NCBI RefSeq assembly: GCF_002285495.1
Contig: NZ_CP016786.1
Coordinates: 2,554,501-2,618,500, forward strand
Reading direction: 5' to 3'
Source: Clostridium isatidis
GTDB taxonomy: Bacteria > Bacillota > Clostridia > Clostridiales > Clostridiaceae
Length of the DNA stretch: 64,000 nt
Each line of letters starts with the position of its first letter. The stretch's first letter is position 1. The translations under genes and the position numbers were made by a program. The notes under the pieces are model-generated. The model saw nothing but the letters and a program-made list of their open reading frames with translations. It had not been told where the DNA came from and searched no databases. This document shows positions 1-7,989 of this stretch, piece by piece.

Positions 1-117
1 CATTCACAAATTCAAGAACAAGGTCCAGATAAAGATTTACATGAAGGGGAAAATGTAACTTTTGATATTCAAGAAGGAAAAAAAGGACCTATGGCCGTAA
101 ATCTTCACAAACTATAA
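1..117 (+). CDS. Cold-shock protein, C-terminal fragment (cut by window edge)
   Basis: The frame is open from the first base and ends at TAA, giving 38 residues. The end GENVTFDIQEGKKGPMAVNL matches the last two strands of the CspA-type OB fold (family pattern EGQ-V-F-V-EG-KGP-A-N). These small cytoplasmic proteins bind single-stranded RNA and DNA and melt RNA structure, often in the cold. The preceding HSQIQEQG suggests the RNP2-type VFVHHSQI segment lies just outside the window. The start and promoter are not visible. Only the last third of the domain is seen, so the family call is good but not certain. Confidence 0.75.
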   Translation, partial: HSQIQEQGPDKDLHEGENVTFDIQEGKKGPMAVNLHKL

Positions 118-140
118 ATTTTATAATAATTTAAATAATA

Positions 141-194
141 GCTGTGCAAGGTTGTTGTTTATAATACTTAAATTGGACAAACACCCTGCACAGC
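141..194. terminator. Weak inverted repeat between cold-shock gene and Lrp gene
   Basis: GCTGTGCAAGG at 141-151 can pair with CCCTGCACAGC at 184-194 (one mismatch, loop of about 32 bases). It lies between two convergent genes, where a shared terminator is expected. Neither strand has a good T-run after it, so the call is weak. Confidence 0.3.
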
Positions 195-198
195 ATTC

Positions 199-636
199 TT
201 ATAAAGATATATCAATACTTCTATGTTCAACAGGCGTAGAAAAGACAATTTGAGTATCTGTATCTCCAAATCTTTGTAATACCCCAATAAATTCATCCAA
301 TTCCATAGTTGTGCGAAAAGCAACTTCTATAAGCATAGAGTAGGCCCCTGTTACACAATTACATTCAATAACATTAGGACATGCTTTTATAAAAGGATAG
401 AATTCTGGTTTTTGCTGTGGAGTCATCTTCAAATTTATAAAAGCCTTGATATTATATCCTAATTTTAAATAATCAACTTGTGCAGTATATCCTGTAATAA
501 TCCCCTCTTCCTCTAATTTTAAAATACGGGCAGAAACAGCTGGAGTAGATAAATATACTTCTTCTGCTAAATGTTTAAGTGAATACCTTGAATTTTCTTG
601 TAATAGTTTTACTAATTTTAAATCAATCTTATCCAT
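199..636 (-). CDS. Lrp/AsnC family transcriptional regulator
   Basis: 145 residues, the usual Lrp/AsnC length. An N-terminal winged helix-turn-helix (about 2-50, with the LAEEVYLSTPAVSARILKLE recognition region) is followed by an RAM/AsnC ligand-binding domain (about 65-140). These proteins form octameric discs and respond to amino acids. The gene is monocistronic. There is no convincing Shine-Dalgarno before the ATG; instead a palindrome sits only 5 bases upstream (see 641-669), which suggests autoregulation by covering the start. The target amino acid cannot be read from the sequence. Confidence 0.88.
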   Translation of the reverse strand: MDKIDLKLVKLLQENSRYSLKHLAEEVYLSTPAVSARILKLEEEGIITGYTAQVDYLKLGYNIKAFINLKMTPQQKPEFYPFIKACPNVIECNCVTGAYSMLIEVAFRTTMELDEFIGVLQRFGDTDTQIVFSTPVEHRSIDISL

Positions 637-640
637 ATTT

Positions 641-669
641 TATTAGCACTAATATAATTATTATGCTAA
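641..669 (-). promoter_or_regulatory. Palindromes at the Lrp gene start, possible autoregulatory operator
   Basis: TATTAG-CA-CTAATA at 641-654 is a 14-base palindrome, and TTAGCA (643-648) is also inverted against TGCTAA (664-669). Both sit directly before the start codon of the Lrp gene, where a bound regulator would block transcription or translation. Lrp-family regulators often bind their own promoters; the assignment is inference. Confidence 0.4.
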
Positions 670-841
670 CATTCACCTCTTTTCATATATAACTTTTAAT
701 TATTCCCTGATATTATTTTCCTTAAAATTCTAAAACATTTTATATCTTAATATAATAAAGTTATTTTTGCTTTTTTTCAACTATTTTTGAATACAAAAAT
801 TAAAAAAATTAAGTTTCAGACAAATTTAATCTATTCTTCTT

Positions 842-890
842 TAAATAATTAAAAAACAGCACTAAAAAAGTGCTGTTTTTTAATTATTTA
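842..890. terminator. Strong terminator after the nucleoside ABC operon
   Basis: A perfect 22-base stem (842-863 with 869-890) around CAGCACT/AGTGCTG with a 5-A loop and T-runs on both sides. It lies 3 bases past the last stop codon of the leftward ABC operon and ends transcription from it; being symmetrical, it could also work on the other strand. Confidence 0.9.
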
Positions 891-893
891 CCC

Positions 894-1823
894 TTATCTT
901 TCTTCTCTAAAATATGGAATTCCCAATGACTTCGGTGGTGCATTTCTAGTTGATTTCTTTATTCCTATAAATATAAGTATAGCTATTGTTACAACATATG
1001 GGATCATATCCATAAAATATATTGAAATAAGGGTATTAGTTATTCTAAATCTTATTATATCTAAGCCTCCAAATAAAAAGGCTCCTATAATTGCTTTATT
1101 TGGTCTCCAAGCTGTAAAAACTACTAATGCAACAGCAATCCATCCTCTTCCCGCTGTAATATTTTCCTGCCAAGCTGGAACATGTACTAAGGAAAGATAA
1201 GCTCCTCCAAGTCCACATAAAGCTCCTCCAAGCAATATATGAATATATTTATATAAATCTATATTAATACTTGCAGAAGCTGCTGCAGAAGGATTTTCTC
1301 CTACTGCTGTTAAATTTAATCCTATATTGGTCTTATATAAATATATTGTTAATAAAATAGTACATATATATCCTATATATATAAATAAATCTTGACTGAA
1401 TAAAGCCTTACCTAATACAGGTATATTTGATAATAAAGGTATTTCTATTGGGATAAAAAAACTCTTTATACTATCAGGAGTAGCTTGACCAACTACTGAT
1501 TTACCTACAAAACTTGAGAAGCCACTTCCAAAAATAGTTAATGTAAGTCCAGTAACATTTTGATTAGCTTTTAATGTAACTGTTAAAAAAGCATATATAA
1601 AAGCTCCTAAAGCTCCTGCTGCCATAGCAGCTAATAAAGCCATTACTGCACTTTCAGTCTTTAATCCTACAATAAAGCCTATTACTGCCCCCATTAACAT
1701 CATACCTTCTACCCCTAGGTTAAGATTACCAGCCTTTTCTGTTATTATTTCTCCTAAAGTAGCAAATAATAGAGGTGTACCAGCTACCACTGCTGCTGCC
1801 AAAAAATTTGTTATCCATTCCAT
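894..1823 (-). CDS. nupQ: BMP-family nucleoside ABC transporter permease 2
   Basis: 309 residues with about eight to ten hydrophobic segments and the branched-chain-permease-like motif GEIITEKAGNLNLGVEGMM near the N-terminus, characteristic of the NupQ/RnsD permease of BMP-type (PnrA) transporters. It forms the membrane channel with the neighbouring permease. The ATG directly abuts the TAA of the upstream permease gene (1824), so translation is coupled. It is the last gene of a four-gene leftward operon (lipoprotein, ATPase, permease, permease) matching Bacillus subtilis nupNOPQ in order. Substrate is inferred to be purine or pyrimidine nucleosides from that similarity. Confidence 0.9.
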   Translation of the reverse strand: MEWITNFLAAAVVAGTPLLFATLGEIITEKAGNLNLGVEGMMLMGAVIGFIVGLKTESAVMALLAAMAAGALGAFIYAFLTVTLKANQNVTGLTLTIFGSGFSSFVGKSVVGQATPDSIKSFFIPIEIPLLSNIPVLGKALFSQDLFIYIGYICTILLTIYLYKTNIGLNLTAVGENPSAAASASINIDLYKYIHILLGGALCGLGGAYLSLVHVPAWQENITAGRGWIAVALVVFTAWRPNKAIIGAFLFGGLDIIRFRITNTLISIYFMDMIPYVVTIAILIFIGIKKSTRNAPPKSLGIPYFREER

Positions 1824-2918
1824 TTATGCTACCTCCTCAATTACTGATGTCTCTTTCTTGTTAAAGGAACTATTTCTAATTACAACTTTATAATTTGTAA
1901 ATATCTCACTACCAAGTACAAAGAATAATATCATTGCTTGTATAATAAGAGCTACTGAATCTGGAACACTATAAATGGTTTGAATATAAGTTCCTCCTTG
2001 TACAAGGGTAGCAAATAGAAAAGAAATTACTCCTATCATATATGGGTTATGTTTAGCTAAGCAAGCAATTATTATTGCAGTATAACCTACACCTCCAGAT
2101 ACTTCAACTGACAAAGTTTCACTAATACCAGCTGCTTGTACCACTCCAGTAATTCCACAAATTACTCCACTTATAACTATTGTCTGAAGCATAGTCCTTT
2201 TTATATTTATTCCTGCATATTTAGCAGTACTTTCTCCCTTTCCTATAACTGAAATTTCAAAACCCTTCTTAGTTTTATTTAAAAATATATAAACTATAAT
2301 TGAAAGGATTATAGCAATTAGCCATCCTATATTAATATTAAAAAGCTTTGGTAAAAGAGCATTTTTCCCGAAGCTTGCTATTTTAGGAAATCCAAGAGCG
2401 CTTTTATCTCTCCAAGGACCATACTGTAAATAAGCAACAAATTTTAAGGCAATATAATTCATCATTAAAGTAGTTATTGCTTCACTTACCTTCCACTTAA
2501 TTCTTAAAAATCCTGGAATTAAGGCCCAAAGACTAGCAAAAAATATTCCACTTAAAAACATCATCATAAGCATTAAGGACTGTGAAAGATTAGGCAGCTT
2601 TAATGCTATAAGAGCTGCACCAAAGGCTCCCATTATAATTTGTCCTTCTCCCCCAATGTTAGAATAATTCATTTTAAAGGCAACTGCTATACCTAATCCA
2701 GTTATAGCTAGTGGAATTGCCTCTACAACTGTCTGCCTAAAACTTATTTTATTTCCAAGAGCCCCCTTTATCATTTCACCATATACTTCTATAGGGTTAA
2801 GTTTTAAAGCTAATAAAAATATGCCTGAAGCAGCCAATGCTAAAATTACAGCAATAATTGATGTAATTATCTGCTGCTTTTTACTTATTTCTCCTCGCTT
2901 AACAAACCTCATTGACAT
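1824..2918 (-). CDS. nupP: BMP-family nucleoside ABC transporter permease 1
   Basis: 364 residues from the ATG at 2918, preceded by AGGTG six bases upstream; a longer in-frame GTG at 2927 has no better site. About nine hydrophobic segments and the conserved SNIGGEGQIIMGAFGAALIAL loop of the NupP/RnsC permease are visible. It pairs with the NupQ-like permease. Its start overlaps the end of the ATPase gene by 20 bases and its stop abuts the next ATG, the tight packing of a transporter operon. Specificity for nucleosides is inferred from operon order and family. Confidence 0.9.
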   Translation of the reverse strand: MSMRFVKRGEISKKQQIITSIIAVILALAASGIFLLALKLNPIEVYGEMIKGALGNKISFRQTVVEAIPLAITGLGIAVAFKMNYSNIGGEGQIIMGAFGAALIALKLPNLSQSLMLMMMFLSGIFFASLWALIPGFLRIKWKVSEAITTLMMNYIALKFVAYLQYGPWRDKSALGFPKIASFGKNALLPKLFNINIGWLIAIILSIIVYIFLNKTKKGFEISVIGKGESTAKYAGINIKRTMLQTIVISGVICGITGVVQAAGISETLSVEVSGGVGYTAIIIACLAKHNPYMIGVISFLFATLVQGGTYIQTIYSVPDSVALIIQAMILFFVLGSEIFTNYKVVIRNSSFNKKETSVIEEVA

Positions 2919-4431
2919 ATTCTTCACCTATATCCTTCCTACCCATCATCATTAATCCTATGCCTTCTCTTGTTACCTTTTCTGCTTCAGTAATTCCAGT
3001 TATTTCTCCTGAATACATAACCATGATTCTATCACTTATTGCCATTAGTACATCTAAGTCTTCTCCAATAAATAAAATTGCGCTTCCCTTCTGCTTTTCC
3101 TTTAAAATAACGTCATATATTGCATAGCAAGTACTAATATCTAAACCTCTTACCGGATAAGCCATAACTATTAGCTTAGGATTTGAATTTAATTCTCTTC
3201 CCAGTAATATCTTTTGTATATTACCACCCGACATATATTTTATTGGGTATTCTACTCCTGCAGTTTTTACATTAAATTCTTTTATTATAAAATTAGCTTC
3301 ATCTTTGCAAGACTTTTTATTTATAAATAATCCCTTTTGTTTCTTATAATTCTTAAGAAGTAAATTATCAGCTATTCCCATATCACCAACTAGTCCCATA
3401 CCTAATCTATCTTCAGGAATATAGCTTAATTTAATATTTTCTTTAAAATACTTTGTTGAATCTATATTAGTTATATCTTTATTTTCAAAAATAATCTTTC
3501 CACTTTCTATAGGAGTAATTCCAGCTATTGCTTCACATAATTCCTTTTGCCCACTTCCAGTAATTCCTGCTATACCAAGAACTTCACCAGCCTTAATACT
3601 AAAAGAAATTCCTTTAACAGCTTCTACCCCTTCACTATCTTTTACTTTTAAATTTTCTACTTTTAATATTTCTTTTCCTAATTTTGATTTTATTGCCTTA
3701 ATTGACAGATTAACTTTTCTACCTACCATTAATTCTGTTAAAATCTGAGGGTTAGCCTTATCCTTGTTTATAGTTGCAACAGTTTCCCCTTTTCTTAATA
3801 TAGTAATTCTATCAGCTACTTTCATAACTTCATCTAGCTTATGAGTAATGAATATAATTGCACATCCATCTTCTTTCATTTTTCTCATTACTGAAAATAA
3901 TCTATCTGTCTCTTGAGGTGTAAATACCGCTGTAGGTTCATCAAGAACTAATACTCTTGCCCCTCTATATACAACCTTTAAAATTTCAAGATTTTCTTTT
4001 TCTCCAACTGACATATTATGAACGAGTTTATTTAAATCAACATCAAAACCATATTTATCAATTATTTCTTTAATTTCTCTTTCTTTCTCTTTAATCCTTG
4101 AAAAAATACCCTTATTATTTCCTAATAAAATATTTTGAAGGGCCGTCATTGACTCTACTAATTTAAAATGTTGGTACACCATTCCTATACCATGTTTTAT
4201 TGAATCTCTAGGAGAATTAAAATTAACCTTTTTACCATCTACAAAAATAGAGCCATTATCAGGAGTATAAACTCCTGATAAAATGCTCATTAATGTACTT
4301 TTTCCTGCACCATTTTCTCCTAGAAGGCAATGAATTTCTCCTGGTTTTACTTCAAAGTTTACATTTTTATTGGCAATGACTTTACCAAAAACCTTTGTAA
4401 TATTTTTAACTTTAATTCCCTTAGTATTCAT
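2899..4431 (-). CDS. nupO: BMP-family nucleoside ABC transporter ATP-binding protein
   Basis: 510 residues with two fused ATPase domains. The first has Walker A GENGAGKS (about 39-46), an unusual signature SVGEKE and Walker B VLVLDEPTAVFTP. The second has a relaxed Walker A GITGSGQKE, signature MSGGNIQK and Walker B LIVMAYPVRGLD without the catalytic Glu, as is usual in the sugar/nucleoside CUT2-like class where the second site is weak. It energises the NupP/NupQ pair. It lies 14 bases after the lipoprotein gene and overlaps the first permease gene. Confidence 0.93.
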   Translation of the reverse strand: MNTKGIKVKNITKVFGKVIANKNVNFEVKPGEIHCLLGENGAGKSTLMSILSGVYTPDNGSIFVDGKKVNFNSPRDSIKHGIGMVYQHFKLVESMTALQNILLGNNKGIFSRIKEKEREIKEIIDKYGFDVDLNKLVHNMSVGEKENLEILKVVYRGARVLVLDEPTAVFTPQETDRLFSVMRKMKEDGCAIIFITHKLDEVMKVADRITILRKGETVATINKDKANPQILTELMVGRKVNLSIKAIKSKLGKEILKVENLKVKDSEGVEAVKGISFSIKAGEVLGIAGITGSGQKELCEAIAGITPIESGKIIFENKDITNIDSTKYFKENIKLSYIPEDRLGMGLVGDMGIADNLLLKNYKKQKGLFINKKSCKDEANFIIKEFNVKTAGVEYPIKYMSGGNIQKILLGRELNSNPKLIVMAYPVRGLDISTCYAIYDVILKEKQKGSAILFIGEDLDVLMAISDRIMVMYSGEITGITEAEKVTREGIGLMMMGRKDIGEEYVNEVC

Positions 4432-4445
4432 TTTTCCCCCTAATA

Positions 4446-5570
4446 CTATTGTTCAATTACACCTTCTACGCCTTCAATTAAATAATCAATTTGTATCATT
4501 TCTTCATCTGTTAATACTTGCCCTTCTTTTACTTTAATTGCTCCAGTTTGGTCCTTTATTGGTCCTGCAAATATGTTTAATTCTCCTGCTTCTATCTTAG
4601 CCTTAGCTTCATCAATTAAAGCTTTAGCTTCATCTGGTACATTTGCATTAAGCTCGTCTAGTTGTACAACTCCATCTTTTAATCCGCCTAAATAATTTTC
4701 AGCTTTCCAAGTACCTTCTTTTATCTGTCTAACTGCCTCAACATAATAAGCTCCCCAATTCCAAACTGCTCCTGTCATATATGCATTTGGTGCATATTCC
4801 TTCATGCTAAGGTTATATCCAATTGAATATATGCCAGCTTCTTCTGCTGCTTGTTGTGTTGCTGCTGAATTTTGATGTTGTGCTAATACATCTACGCCTT
4901 CGTCTATTAATGCTTTTGCAGCTTCTTTTTCTTTAGCTGGATCATACCAAGTATTTGTCCAAGTAACTTTAACAACTGCATCTGGATTTACAGATTGAAC
5001 TCCTAAAGTAAAGGCATCAACTGCTCTAATAACTTCCGGAATTGGAAAAGCCCCAACAAATCCAATCTTATTTGTTTTGCTTTTAAGCCCAGCTGCTATA
5101 CCTGCTAAATATCTTGGTTCTTCCATCTTTCCAAAATAATTAACAAAATTACTTCCATTTGATTTGTAACCTGAACAATGTAAGAATTTAACTTCTGGAT
5201 AATCTTTTGCAGCTTCTTCTGTAGCATCCATAAATCCAAAACTTGTTGTAAATATTACATTAGCTCCTTGTTGAATTAAATTATCGATAGCTGCTCTAAC
5301 TTCAGCTTTATCTTCTTTAACATTTTCCTTATAAATAGTTTCAACTCCTAATTCCTTTTCAACAGCTTGTCTTCCTAAATCATGAGCATATACATAGCCT
5401 TGGTCAGTTATAGGTCCTACATATACAAAACCTACTTTTAATTCTTCTGAATTAGCTTCTGTTCCTGTTGTGCCCCCAGTTTGTTTTTCATTGCTTGCAC
5501 CTGCGCATCCTGTTAATAAAAGTGCTGCTGTTAATACTGATGATAACAATACTGTTAATTTCTTATTCAT
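4446..5570 (-). CDS. nupN: BMP/PnrA-family nucleoside-binding lipoprotein
   Basis: 374 residues. A lysine-led hydrophobic signal ends in the lipobox LLTGC with Cys22 as the lipidated residue, followed by a Gly/Thr/Ser-rich linker. The mature part begins KVGFVYVGPITDQGY, the hallmark start of PnrA/BMP basic-membrane-protein receptors, which bind purine and pyrimidine nucleosides at the outer face of the membrane. It is the first gene of the operon, with a GGGGAGG site before ATG. The upstream 120 bases carry palindromic repeats that look like an operator (5649-5709). Confidence 0.92.
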   Translation of the reverse strand: MNKKLTVLLSSVLTAALLLTGCAGASNEKQTGGTTGTEANSEELKVGFVYVGPITDQGYVYAHDLGRQAVEKELGVETIYKENVKEDKAEVRAAIDNLIQQGANVIFTTSFGFMDATEEAAKDYPEVKFLHCSGYKSNGSNFVNYFGKMEEPRYLAGIAAGLKSKTNKIGFVGAFPIPEVIRAVDAFTLGVQSVNPDAVVKVTWTNTWYDPAKEKEAAKALIDEGVDVLAQHQNSAATQQAAEEAGIYSIGYNLSMKEYAPNAYMTGAVWNWGAYYVEAVRQIKEGTWKAENYLGGLKDGVVQLDELNANVPDEAKALIDEAKAKIEAGELNIFAGPIKDQTGAIKVKEGQVLTDEEMIQIDYLIEGVEGVIEQ

Positions 5571-5648
5571 AATGCCTCCCCAATTTTTTATTTAATTATT
5601 TTTAATAATTTTGTTTTCATAAATAATATAACACAAGATTTTAAAAAA

Positions 5649-5709
5649 GTCGAATATTATTTTTATTTTTTATTATTTTAATCGTAATAATACGAATATT
5701 ATTTCGTAT
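5649..5709 (-). promoter_or_regulatory. Operator-like repeats upstream of the nucleoside operon
   Basis: ATACGAA-TATTAT-TTCGTAT at 5690-5709 is a perfect 7-6-7 palindrome. Its left half CGAATATTATTT recurs exactly at 5651-5662, 42 bases (about four helical turns) nearer the gene, and CGTAATAATACG (5683-5694) is a second overlapping palindrome. CGAA-core repeats resemble PurR boxes of Firmicutes, which would fit a purine nucleoside transporter, but the match is loose. Confidence 0.45.
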
Positions 5710-5812
5710 ATTGTAGTTTTCATAAAGCTTTTCTCTTGTTTTTAGGCTATGTTTTAGTAATTTATTGATAATTAATGGACTTATAAGTTAAATACTACTA
5801 AAATAAAAAACA

Positions 5813-5860
5813 CTAGATCAGATTTATCTAAATATAAATATAAATATAAATCCAATCTAG
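5813..5860 (-). terminator. Terminator of the glutathione peroxidase gene
   Basis: CTAGATCAGATTTA (5813-5826) pairs with TAAATCCAATCTAG (5847-5860), two mismatches. Read leftward it is followed by TGTTTTTTATTTT, a good T-run, 34 bases past the gpx stop. Confidence 0.75.
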
Positions 5861-5894
5861 CATTTTTATAATTTCATTTACTTTAAGTAATAGA

Positions 5895-6380
5895 TTACTT
5901 CTTAATTGCTAACAATATTTCTATATCATCCTTAATCTTTGAGGGTTTTGTTGTTGGTGCATATCTTTTAATTACATTGCCTTCAGAATCTATCAAAAAC
6001 TTAGTAAAATTCCATTTAATTTCTTTGCCTAAAATTGATTTTCCTTGACTTTTTAAATATTTATAAAGAGGATGTGCCTTTTCCCCATTTACATCTATCT
6101 TTTCAAACATTGTAAATGTAACTCCATAATTCAGCTGGCAAAAGTTTTGTATTTCTTCATTAGTTCCTGGGTCTTGACTTGCAAACTGATTACATGGGAA
6201 ACCTAATATCTCTAACCCCTTATCTTTATATTCCCTATAGAGTTCTTCTAGTTCCTTAAACTGGGGAGTTAAACCGCATTTACTTGCTGTATTAACAACT
6301 AAGACAACCTTTCCCTTATATTTTTTCATGCTAATCTCTTCCCCATAAATTCCCCTTGCTGAAAAATCATAAAAATTCAT
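5895..6380 (-). CDS. gpx: Glutathione peroxidase-family thiol peroxidase
   Basis: 161 residues from the ATG at 6380, which has AGGAG eight bases upstream; a longer TTG frame lacks a site. Peroxidatic Cys35 lies in NTASKCGLTPQF (Cys rather than selenocysteine), Gln65 in FPCNQF, and Trp-Asn in KWNFTKFL, together the GPx catalytic tetrad. Cys81 (NFCQLNYG) sits where the resolving Cys of thioredoxin-dependent bacterial GPx is found, so thioredoxin is the likelier reductant. It is cytoplasmic and reduces organic or hydrogen peroxides. It follows an OhrR-type sensor and has its own copy of the same operator. Confidence 0.93.
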   Translation of the reverse strand: MNFYDFSARGIYGEEISMKKYKGKVVLVVNTASKCGLTPQFKELEELYREYKDKGLEILGFPCNQFASQDPGTNEEIQNFCQLNYGVTFTMFEKIDVNGEKAHPLYKYLKSQGKSILGKEIKWNFTKFLIDSEGNVIKRYAPTTKPSKIKDDIEILLAIKK

Positions 6381-6415
6381 AATTATTTCTCCTCTCAAAT
6401 ATTATTGATTTATTT

Positions 6416-6437
6416 AAATTCAATTTAATTCAATTAA
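6416..6437 (-). promoter_or_regulatory. Putative OhrR box upstream of gpx
   Basis: AAATTCAATTTAATTCAATT followed by AA. A 21-of-22 identical copy lies upstream of the ohrR gene at 6941-6962. It consists of repeated AATTCAATT units, resembling the AATT-rich OhrR operator of Bacillus. It lies 36 bases before the gpx start. Confidence 0.6.
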
Positions 6438-6478
6438 TCTGTTTAAAAATATAGTTAAATCCCTTTAAGGAATTCAAC

Positions 6479-6913
6479 TTATTTTTCTAAAGACGCTATC
6501 ATTTCGTCTAAATAATTTTTTAAGGCTAAAAGATTTTCTGTATCACCCTTAAAATTGCAAAGCATCTTATCAGGAACTTCAAGAACTTTATCCTTAAGCT
6601 CTCTACCTTTATCTGTTAACTCAACTGTAACAACTCTATCATCTTCTTTATTTCTATATTTTATAATTAAATTCATAGCTTCTAACTTCTTAATTACAGG
6701 GGTAAGGGTACCAGAATCTAAATAAAGTCTTTTAGCAAGTTCCTTAAAATTTATTTTTTCCTCTTCCCATATAACTAACATTGTTATATATTGTGTATAT
6801 GTTAAGTTAAAAGGATCAAGTAATGGTTTATATAGCTTTATAACTTCTCTTGATAAAGCATATAATGGAAAGCATAATTGATTTTCTAATTTAATTTTGT
6901 CATATTTACTCAT
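6479..6913 (-). CDS. ohrR: OhrR-type MarR family organic peroxide sensor
   Basis: 144 residues from the ATG at 6913 (GGAG nine bases upstream); the longer ATG at 6928 has no binding site. The N-terminus LENQLCFPLYALSREVIKLY carries the single peroxide-sensing Cys14 (Cys15 in Bacillus OhrR) with the two downstream tyrosines that stabilise the reduced repressor (LY at 18, LTYTQY). A winged helix with DSGTLTPVIKKLE follows. Oxidation of the Cys releases DNA. It precedes gpx on the same strand, and identical operators stand before both genes, so OhrR probably represses both. Confidence 0.9.
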   Translation of the reverse strand: MSKYDKIKLENQLCFPLYALSREVIKLYKPLLDPFNLTYTQYITMLVIWEEEKINFKELAKRLYLDSGTLTPVIKKLEAMNLIIKYRNKEDDRVVTVELTDKGRELKDKVLEVPDKMLCNFKGDTENLLALKNYLDEMIASLEK

Positions 6914-6940
6914 TTCACCATTCTCCATATTAATTTATAC

Positions 6941-6962
6941 AAATTCAATTTAACTCAATTAA
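6941..6962 (-). promoter_or_regulatory. Putative OhrR box upstream of ohrR
   Basis: AAATTCAATTTAACTCAATT followed by AA, one base different from the copy before gpx. It stands 28 bases upstream of the ohrR start, fitting autoregulation by the OhrR repressor. Confidence 0.6.
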
Positions 6963-7097
6963 ATTTGATACTATTATATATTTTTATATTATTATTGTCA
7001 ACTATAGAATACAAATATAGTCCTATTCCTTTATAGAATAATATTAAAAATTTAGCCAAAAATAAATTTAAGGATAAAAGATAAGGGGTTCTCTAAT

Positions 7098-7871
7098 ATG
7101 CACTACATTATTTTTGATTTAGAATTTAATCAAGATTTTTCTAATTTAAAATACTCAAATTCAGAAGAAAAAAAATCTAAATATCCCTTTGAAATTATAC
7201 AAATTGGTGCAGTAAAATTGGATGCTGATTTTAACAATAAAGGAAGCTTCAATAGTTATGTTAAGCCAACAATTTATTCAAAAATAAGCCCCTTTATAGA
7301 AGAATTAACAGGTATTAATACCGAGCAAGTTATTTCAGAAAAAACTTTCCCAGAAGTTTTTAATAACTTTATAAATTTCATAAATGATAAAGATGCAATA
7401 TTTTGTATCTGGGGTATGTCTGATATTCAAGAGTTATTTAAAAATGTTTTTTATCATAAATTAGATTATAACCTTTTACCTAGAAAATACATAAATATTC
7501 AGCCCTATGTTTCCAAACATTTTGGACTTTCAATCCAAAAACTTTTTAATCTTCAAAATGCCGTTGAAGAACTAAGTCTTCCAATAACCTTTGAGTTTCA
7601 TAATGCCCTTTATGATGCTCATTATACAGCTGAAATATTTAAAAAAATATATACTCATTCAATTAAACCACAAATATATGATCCTTATCTGGTAAAAGCT
7701 AAGACAAGAAAGCCTAAGGTTCAGGTAGACTATTACAAGCTAATTCAACAATTTGAAAAAATGTACTACCGCGAAATGACTAAAGAAGAAAAAGATATTA
7801 TAAAGTTAGCTTATAATATGGGAAGAACTCAACAATTTATAAAAATTGCAAAAGAGAAAAAGAAGAAATAA
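7098..7871 (+). CDS. DEDDh 3'-5' exonuclease (KapD/ERI1-like)
   Basis: 257 residues. Exo I motif IIFDLEFN (Asp7, Glu9), Exo II around FCIWGMSDIQEL (Asp) and Exo III HNALYDAHYTAEI (His, Asp) define a DEDDh RNase T/DnaQ-type 3'-5' exonuclease needing two metal ions. The first 180 residues are the nuclease domain; the last 70 are Lys-rich and may contact nucleic acid. KapD and ERI1-like members act on RNA or are linked to sporulation control; the substrate here is unknown. The gene stands alone with AAGGGG upstream and is convergent with the Bce permease gene. Confidence 0.85.
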   Translation: MHYIIFDLEFNQDFSNLKYSNSEEKKSKYPFEIIQIGAVKLDADFNNKGSFNSYVKPTIYSKISPFIEELTGINTEQVISEKTFPEVFNNFINFINDKDAIFCIWGMSDIQELFKNVFYHKLDYNLLPRKYINIQPYVSKHFGLSIQKLFNLQNAVEELSLPITFEFHNALYDAHYTAEIFKKIYTHSIKPQIYDPYLVKAKTRKPKVQVDYYKLIQQFEKMYYREMTKEEKDIIKLAYNMGRTQQFIKIAKEKKKK

Positions 7872-7899
7872 GATAAAAGAAAAATAATTCAAAATTAAA

Positions 7900-7932
7900 A
7901 TTGACAATTGATAAACATTATCAATTGTCAAT
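7900..7932. terminator. Bidirectional terminator between exonuclease and Bce permease genes
   Basis: ATTGACAATTGATAA (7900-7914) and its exact complement (7918-7932) with a 3-base loop, between convergent genes. The TTGACAATTG sequence also recalls the repeat family at about 21146. Confidence 0.7.
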
Positions 7933-7989
7933 TATTGTTTAAAAACACATTTAAATACTCTCTCTATAAATCAAAATTAATAAGTTAAA

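Larger units (their letters stand above)
5571..5894. other. Intergenic region: promoter and operator of nup operon, gpx terminator
   Basis: The left part (5571-5720) is the leader and promoter zone of the nucleoside operon and holds the CGAATATTATTT repeats. The right part holds the gpx terminator (5813-5860) with a short ATAAATAT repeat in its loop. No small ORF with a ribosome binding site and no purine riboswitch core could be seen. Confidence 0.7.

Noticed and set aside
5571..5720. Possible purine riboswitch upstream of the nucleoside transporter
   Set aside because: None of the conserved purine aptamer loop sequences could be found on the leftward strand; only operator-like repeats are present.
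5830..5850. ATAAATAT short tandem repeat as a CRISPR or microsatellite
   Set aside because: Only three short units, forming the loop of the gpx terminator.
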